Source of the DNA: Lentzea sp. NEAU-D7
Lineage (GTDB): Bacteria > Actinomycetota > Actinomycetes > Mycobacteriales > Pseudonocardiaceae
Direction of reading: 5' to 3'
DNA length: 64,000 nt
Assembly (NCBI RefSeq): GCF_026242055.1
Contig: NZ_JAPJDL010000006.1
Span: 248,001 to 312,000, forward strand
Below are positions 60,407 to 64,000 of this stretch, piece by piece. Every line of letters begins with the position of its first letter. Position 1 is the stretch's first letter. The notes beneath the pieces were generated by a model. That model saw only the letters and a program-made list of their open reading frames with translations. It did no database searches and was not told where the DNA came from. A program made the position numbers and the translations under genes.

Positions 60407-61517
60407 CCTGGCCTCTCCTCTGCTTGCGGCGAAGCAATGCCTTCGCCTCTCGCACGAGTTCGCGGTCCGAGAACAACTGGACGCGTCCCGCGGACTCGTC
60501 CGGCAGGTGCTGGCGGAACACCTCGCGGTAGCCATCCCGTTCGATGAAGCGGTAGTGCGGCACGACGAGCAAGCCACGGTCGTATGGCGGGTCGGGGCGC
60601 AACGGCAGGGTGGACCGGCCGAGCAGCGCCGGGTTGGCGCGGTCCTTCACGTCGATCGCCCACACGCGGCCATCCGGAAATCGCACGCACAGGTCGTAGG
60701 CGTCGAAGTTTGGCCACATCTCCGGCTCCAGGCCGAGGGCACGCAGCTCGCCCTCCAGGGCGGTCTCAGCAAGCCCAGGACCGGTGATGAACGTCCGCAA
60801 CGGTCTGGTGAGCTGGTAGACGCCGCCACCGGCCACGGGGTCCAGACCGCGGGCGACCCGGACAGCCTGGCGACGACACCGGTCGAGCTGGCAGACGTAC
60901 CGGGCCTCGCCGATCGGAACGAGAAGGCAGTTGCAACTCGCACATGCAGCTGCCTTGCCATCACGGACATACGCGGCCGTGATGGGCGCGTACGACCGTT
61001 TGATCGCGTCGTGCAGCAGCCCGAGGTCGAGATCCTCACCGAGCAACACGAGCTCGGTCGCGGTCAGCGTCGGCCGTTCGATGAGCAGCCTGCGAAATGC
61101 GGTGTAGGCCTCGGGTGACCGAGCCGCCCTGCAGAGGCCGAGCACCTCGAACATGAGGTCGTTCTCGAACCGCTCCGCCGCCGGGTCGGGCGCGGATACC
61201 GCCCACTCCAGACACTCCTGGGTCGGGCTGCCGGTTTCCGGGTCCACCAGCAGGCGATCGCCCATGCCCAGGTCGGCCGACAGGTGGAGAGGCCAGCGGG
61301 ACAACGGCCGTTCGGCTGCCCAGCGCACCAGCTCAGAAACACTGCCCGGCGGGCGAACATCCCGCCGGATGCAGTGCAGGACCACATGGTTGTACGCGTT
61401 CTGCACTGCATCCGGGTATACGGGATCTCCTGCCGAGCGCAGTTGCGAGAGCCGGACGAAGGCGGTCGCCAGTAGCCGCACAAGCGGCTCACCGTCGAAA
61501 TAGGACAGCCCGGTCAC
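60399..61517 (-). CDS. REase associated with pPIWI-RE (PD-(D/E)XK, Y-type N-domain)
   Basis: A 372-residue protein. The N-terminal half (GEPLVRLLATAFVRLSQLR, SVSELVRWAAERPLSRWPL) matches the pPIWI-RE Y domain. A zinc-type Cys set follows (CASCNCLL ... VCQLDRC, about 190-215). The C-terminal part is a PD-(D/E)XK nuclease: YDLCVRFPDGRVWAIDVKD (about 272-290) has the D...DVK catalytic motif and a later strand GLLVVPHYRF. In three-gene pPIWI-RE systems this protein is the predicted effector nuclease. The GTG at 61517 is chosen because it forms a GTGA overlap with the upstream stop codon; a GTG at 61547 is possible. Confidence 0.75.
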   Translation of the reverse strand: MTGLSYFDGEPLVRLLATAFVRLSQLRSAGDPVYPDAVQNAYNHVVLHCIRRDVRPPGSVSELVRWAAERPLSRWPLHLSADLGMGDRLLVDPETGSPTQECLEWAVSAPDPAAERFENDLMFEVLGLCRAARSPEAYTAFRRLLIERPTLTATELVLLGEDLDLGLLHDAIKRSYAPITAAYVRDGKAAACASCNCLLVPIGEARYVCQLDRCRRQAVRVARGLDPVAGGGVYQLTRPLRTFITGPGLAETALEGELRALGLEPEMWPNFDAYDLCVRFPDGRVWAIDVKDRANPALLGRSTLPLRPDPPYDRGLLVVPHYRFIERDGYREVFRQHLPDESAGRVQLFSDRELVREAKALLRRKQRRGQDA

Positions 61518-63175
61518 CGCCCACCGCCGAGTGCGCTGGAACACCACTGTGAAACCGGACAGGTGCCGCAGACCCGGCCCGTCGGCCTGGCCGTGAAGAT
61601 CTCGTCGCTACGCCACGGCTCGGCGAGGTCGTGCAGGATCCGACGCGCCTTGGCGACCCGTTCCGGCTCATGGAACGGCTCGATGCACTCGAGGTTCGCG
61701 CTGTCAGGCCTGAGGGTCTCCAACTCGACACGAGCTCCTGCCAGATCCCCTCCCAGGTGACCGTCCGCCAGCAACACGGTGGCCAACGCGAGCTGGGGGT
61801 GGGCGTCGAGCGGGTCGTCGTGGTAGCGGCTGTCGCGCTGCGTCGTCTTGATCTCGCGCCACACGACTGCACCGTTGTCGTGGAAGAGCATGTCCGGCTT
61901 GGCGACGACCACGACGTTCGCGCTCGTGTCGTGGAAGGCCAGATCGGATTCGATTGACACGTCGGTGATCGAGCCCGCGTTGAACGGGCAGATGTCCAGG
62001 TGCCAGCCGAGCATCTGGGAACCAATCCGCGCCCATTCCCCAGACATGATGTAGGGATCCTCACCCCAGCGGTGGTCCGCCATCGGCATGTCGAAGGCGT
62101 TGCACTCGCCCGCGCCGTGACGGTGGTTCCGCTCCAACCACCAGTGCACTGCCTTGCCGAGCTGGGCTTCGAGGCTGTACTCGTTGGCACGCGGCAGGCG
62201 GCTGCTGTAGCCGAAGGCCATGCCGGGGCAGTCGCTGTGGTACCTGAGATCACTCACCGACACCTTCCGCAGCGGCCACGGGGAACGCCGGGACGGAAGG
62301 CCGAGCAGACCGGGTGTCTTGGGCAACGCGTCGCACGAGGTCAATAGCTTGCACTTGAGGCACGACGCACCGGGACGTTGACGCCCGCCCCGGACCAGAC
62401 TCGTGATCCGGTCCTTCGCGTGCTCGGCGAAGTACGCCCGTGCTTGCTCCGGGGTGCCCTCGAACAGCAACTCGTATGAACCGTCCATCAGACCGACTTC
62501 GGCGACACGAACCCAGTTCACGGTTTCTGCGCCCAGCAGCCGGTAGGGCTGGTTGTTCCACTCCGCCCGCTCAGCTGGTTGCCCGAAGGCCGCGACGTGG
62601 GCCGCGTGTGCGATCTGAGCTGCCGGGCGATCCTTCTTCCCGCTCTGCTCCCCGGTCTGACCGAGGACCAGGAACCGGAACTCGCGCAGTCCGGTGGCCG
62701 GGTCGTGGTACTGCCGCCCCCATGCGGTGCTCTCCCAGGTCCGGTCCCCCTTGGTGCCACGAACCGCCCATTCATGTCGGCAGGGAACGACGGGAGGTGC
62801 GTCCTGCGGGCGCTGGTTGGCCAGATATGACCGCGCCGCATGCCGGACGAAGTTGCGCTGCATGTCGTGAAGAGGTGGTGCACACCGCTCGACGTCCTGG
62901 AGGGCGGAGTCGATCGAGTCGCCCCCGAACTCGACCCGGTCGAGGACCTTCTGAACCCGTGCGAGCGGGAAGTCCTCGAGCCTGGCCTTGGGGTACCGCA
63001 CAGGAAACCTCGCCGAGACCGCAGGCCGCGCCTTGGCTGCGGTGTAATCCGGACAGGTGTCCTCTGCCTGCCCGGCGAGTGAGGCGCTGATGCGCAGCAG
63101 CCGGGGGTTACCCCGCAGGCCGGCCGGCATCGGCGAGTGGTCGGTCACGAGACCCTCCCAGGTCTTGATCCGCAC
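61514..63175 (-). CDS. Cas4/AddB-like Fe-S PD-(D/E)XK nuclease, possibly duplicated
   Basis: A 553-residue protein heading the pPIWI-RE operon. The C-terminal half is RecB/Cas4-like: SVSDLRYHSDCPGMAFGYSS, GKAVHWWLERN (the conserved His), KPDMLFHDNGAVVWREIKTT (D...ExK) and a terminal CGTCPVSQWC (CxxCx5C), which with the earlier CP cysteine gives the four [4Fe-4S] ligands of Cas4/AddB. The N-terminal half repeats the logic: TCPDYTAAKARP early and CLKCKLLTSC (also CxxCx5C) at about 271-280, but without a clear nuclease motif. Start GTG with GGGAG about ten bases upstream. This gene is extra to the three-gene pPIWI-RE core. Confidence 0.7.
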   Translation of the reverse strand: MRIKTWEGLVTDHSPMPAGLRGNPRLLRISASLAGQAEDTCPDYTAAKARPAVSARFPVRYPKARLEDFPLARVQKVLDRVEFGGDSIDSALQDVERCAPPLHDMQRNFVRHAARSYLANQRPQDAPPVVPCRHEWAVRGTKGDRTWESTAWGRQYHDPATGLREFRFLVLGQTGEQSGKKDRPAAQIAHAAHVAAFGQPAERAEWNNQPYRLLGAETVNWVRVAEVGLMDGSYELLFEGTPEQARAYFAEHAKDRITSLVRGGRQRPGASCLKCKLLTSCDALPKTPGLLGLPSRRSPWPLRKVSVSDLRYHSDCPGMAFGYSSRLPRANEYSLEAQLGKAVHWWLERNHRHGAGECNAFDMPMADHRWGEDPYIMSGEWARIGSQMLGWHLDICPFNAGSITDVSIESDLAFHDTSANVVVVAKPDMLFHDNGAVVWREIKTTQRDSRYHDDPLDAHPQLALATVLLADGHLGGDLAGARVELETLRPDSANLECIEPFHEPERVAKARRILHDLAEPWRSDEIFTARPTGRVCGTCPVSQWCSSALGGGR

Positions 63176-63353
63176 TGTCTGTCACTCCCAGTCGAGAGGA
63201 TCACGTGAACCGTACCAGATCTCACTGTGAATAGTGCCAACCACAATTTGTGGACAAAAGGTGGACAGTGCGGTTGCTAACGCCCTCACTACACGACAAG
63301 GTATGATCGGAACGACGTTTATGCAGGTAGATGAATGAGACGAGAGGTGTGGC
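63176..63353. promoter_or_regulatory. divergent control region of the pPIWI-RE operon and HTH-methylase gene
   Basis: 178 bp, A/T-richer than its flanks. CCACAA-T-TTGTGG (63241-63253) is a perfect 6-bp-arm palindrome near the centre, flanked by TGGACAA and TGGACA repeats. A TATGAT at 63302-63307 is a good rightward -10, without a well-spaced -35. Leftward, TTGGCA (63235-63240 on the minus strand) could be a -35. The HTH of the methylase could bind the palindrome, which is an inference. Confidence 0.45.
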
Positions 63354-64000
63354 ATGACTGCCGGACGGGTGGAGGTGACCGCTGCGGACATCGCCCGCAT
63401 CGCCGACGTGAAGCCGACAGCCGTCAGCAACTGGCGCAAGCGGCACGGTGACTTCCCGGAGCCGGTGGGCGGGACGGATCGCAGTCCGCGCTTCGACCTC
63501 GGCGCGGTGGAGGCCTGGCTAGCCAAGCAAGGCAAGACCAGTTCGATCGCTCCGGCCGAGAAGTTGTGGCAAGCGTTCGAGTCCGCACGTGACGTCATGC
63601 CGAGCGAAGCCGCTCTTGCGCTCGCCGGACTTCTGCTGTTTCACCTGCATCAGCACCAGATGCAGGAAGTTCCACATGACAAGGCCGGTCTCACAGACCT
63701 CATGCAGCGGGCCGAGCACACCTTCACCGAGGCGCCAGGGGCCGACGCCGGTGGCTTGGGCGAGCTGCTCCTGCCGCTTCAGTACGACCTGGGAGCGCGA
63801 CACCTCAGTCTGCTCACCGCAGCTGCCACTGCCGCGATGACGAACGGCGCCGCAGCCACGTTCCACGAACTCTGCGAGCGCTTCCTCGCACAGGGCGCTC
63901 GAACCGGCTTCGCAGCCACGCCACGGGAACTCGCGGATCTCATGGTGGACTTGACGGGGAACGTCTCGGGAACCGTGGTGGACCCGGTGTGCGGGAGCGG
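63354..64000 (+). CDS. HTH-N6-adenine DNA methylase (HsdM-like), truncated by window end
   Basis: The first 215 codons of a rightward gene. Residues ~8-58 are an excisionase/MerR-like HTH (TAADIARIADVKPTAVSNWR, FDLGAVEAWLAKQGK). A helical segment follows, then GFAATPRELADLMVDLTG and DPVCGSG, motif I of N6-adenine methylases of the type I HsdM kind. The ATG has GAGAGG seven bases upstream. Whether HsdS/HsdR or another defence system follows lies outside the window. Adenine methylase identity is firm; system type is open. Confidence 0.75.
   Translation, partial: MTAGRVEVTAADIARIADVKPTAVSNWRKRHGDFPEPVGGTDRSPRFDLGAVEAWLAKQGKTSSIAPAEKLWQAFESARDVMPSEAALALAGLLLFHLHQHQMQEVPHDKAGLTDLMQRAEHTFTEAPGADAGGLGELLLPLQYDLGARHLSLLTAAATAAMTNGAAATFHELCERFLAQGARTGFAATPRELADLMVDLTGNVSGTVVDPVCGS

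Noticed and set aside
1..64000. CRISPR arrays, tRNA or rRNA genes, insertion sequences
   Set aside because: I saw no regularly spaced direct repeats, cloverleaf sequences, rRNA segments or transposase frames in the window.

Overview
The window is high-GC actinomycete chromosome (strong G/C third-position bias, GTG starts, ATGA/GTGA gene overlaps, ECF sigma/anti-sigma pairs, Tat-type signals, type VII secretion accessory genes). Gene content resembles Pseudonocardiales (Lentzea/Saccharothrix/Actinosynnema type); the genus is an inference.

Region 1 (1-9.2 kb): a truncated GAF protein, a STAS anti-anti-sigma factor, two secreted low-complexity proteins (a Gly/Asp/Ser repeat protein and a Pro-rich protein) and a free-standing RCK-N protein. 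Then comes a locus like the mycobacterial SigK/RskA regulon: two fasciclin lipoproteins with identical protein sequence flank a membrane molybdopterin oxidoreductase, next to an ECF sigma factor and a RskA-like zinc anti-sigma factor. All three putative target genes carry a CCATCC-like/CGAAT-like promoter pair with the same 15-nt spacing.

Region 2 (9.2-34.5 kb): ordinary accessory metabolism. VOC protein, fatty acid desaturase, secreted metalloprotease, SDR, a P450/DrrAB-type ABC/DUF4097/RHH-regulator operon, a second sigma/membrane-protein pair, a bacterial-type PARG, a TIM-barrel protein with tandem operators, ArsB-type permease plus USP, a xanthine-dehydrogenase-family oxidoreductase, a MarR/NTF2-like pair with abutting operators over a probable leaderless promoter, a histidine-kinase-like protein lacking its phospho-acceptor His, and a PucR/DUF917/HyuA/NCS1 operon for a hydantoin-like compound.

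Region 3 (34.5-40 kb): type VII secretion accessory genes (T7SS-associated protein, YbaB-like, EspC-like, DUF6346-like, WXG-like large protein) ending in a decayed stretch: a frameshifted DUF6346-like remnant joined to a PIN-domain gene that has lost its 5' end and carries an in-frame TAG.

Region 4 (40-64 kb): a defence island. Rightward, three abutting genes encode (i) a 2073-aa fusion of Ser/Thr kinase, SF2 helicase, DUF1998 and Vsr-like nuclease, (ii) a DrmD-like SNF2 helicase and (iii) a DrmMI/PglX-like adenine methylase. This looks like a DISARM/Druantia-like hybrid under kinase control and is the best candidate for an undescribed system. Facing it is a leftward four-gene operon: a Cas4/AddB-like Fe-S nuclease, a pPIWI-RE-associated REase, a DinG/XPD-like helicase and a pPIWI-RE protein, i.e. 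a prokaryotic Argonaute-like interference module. A divergent HTH/N6-methylase gene, cut by the window end, shares its control region.
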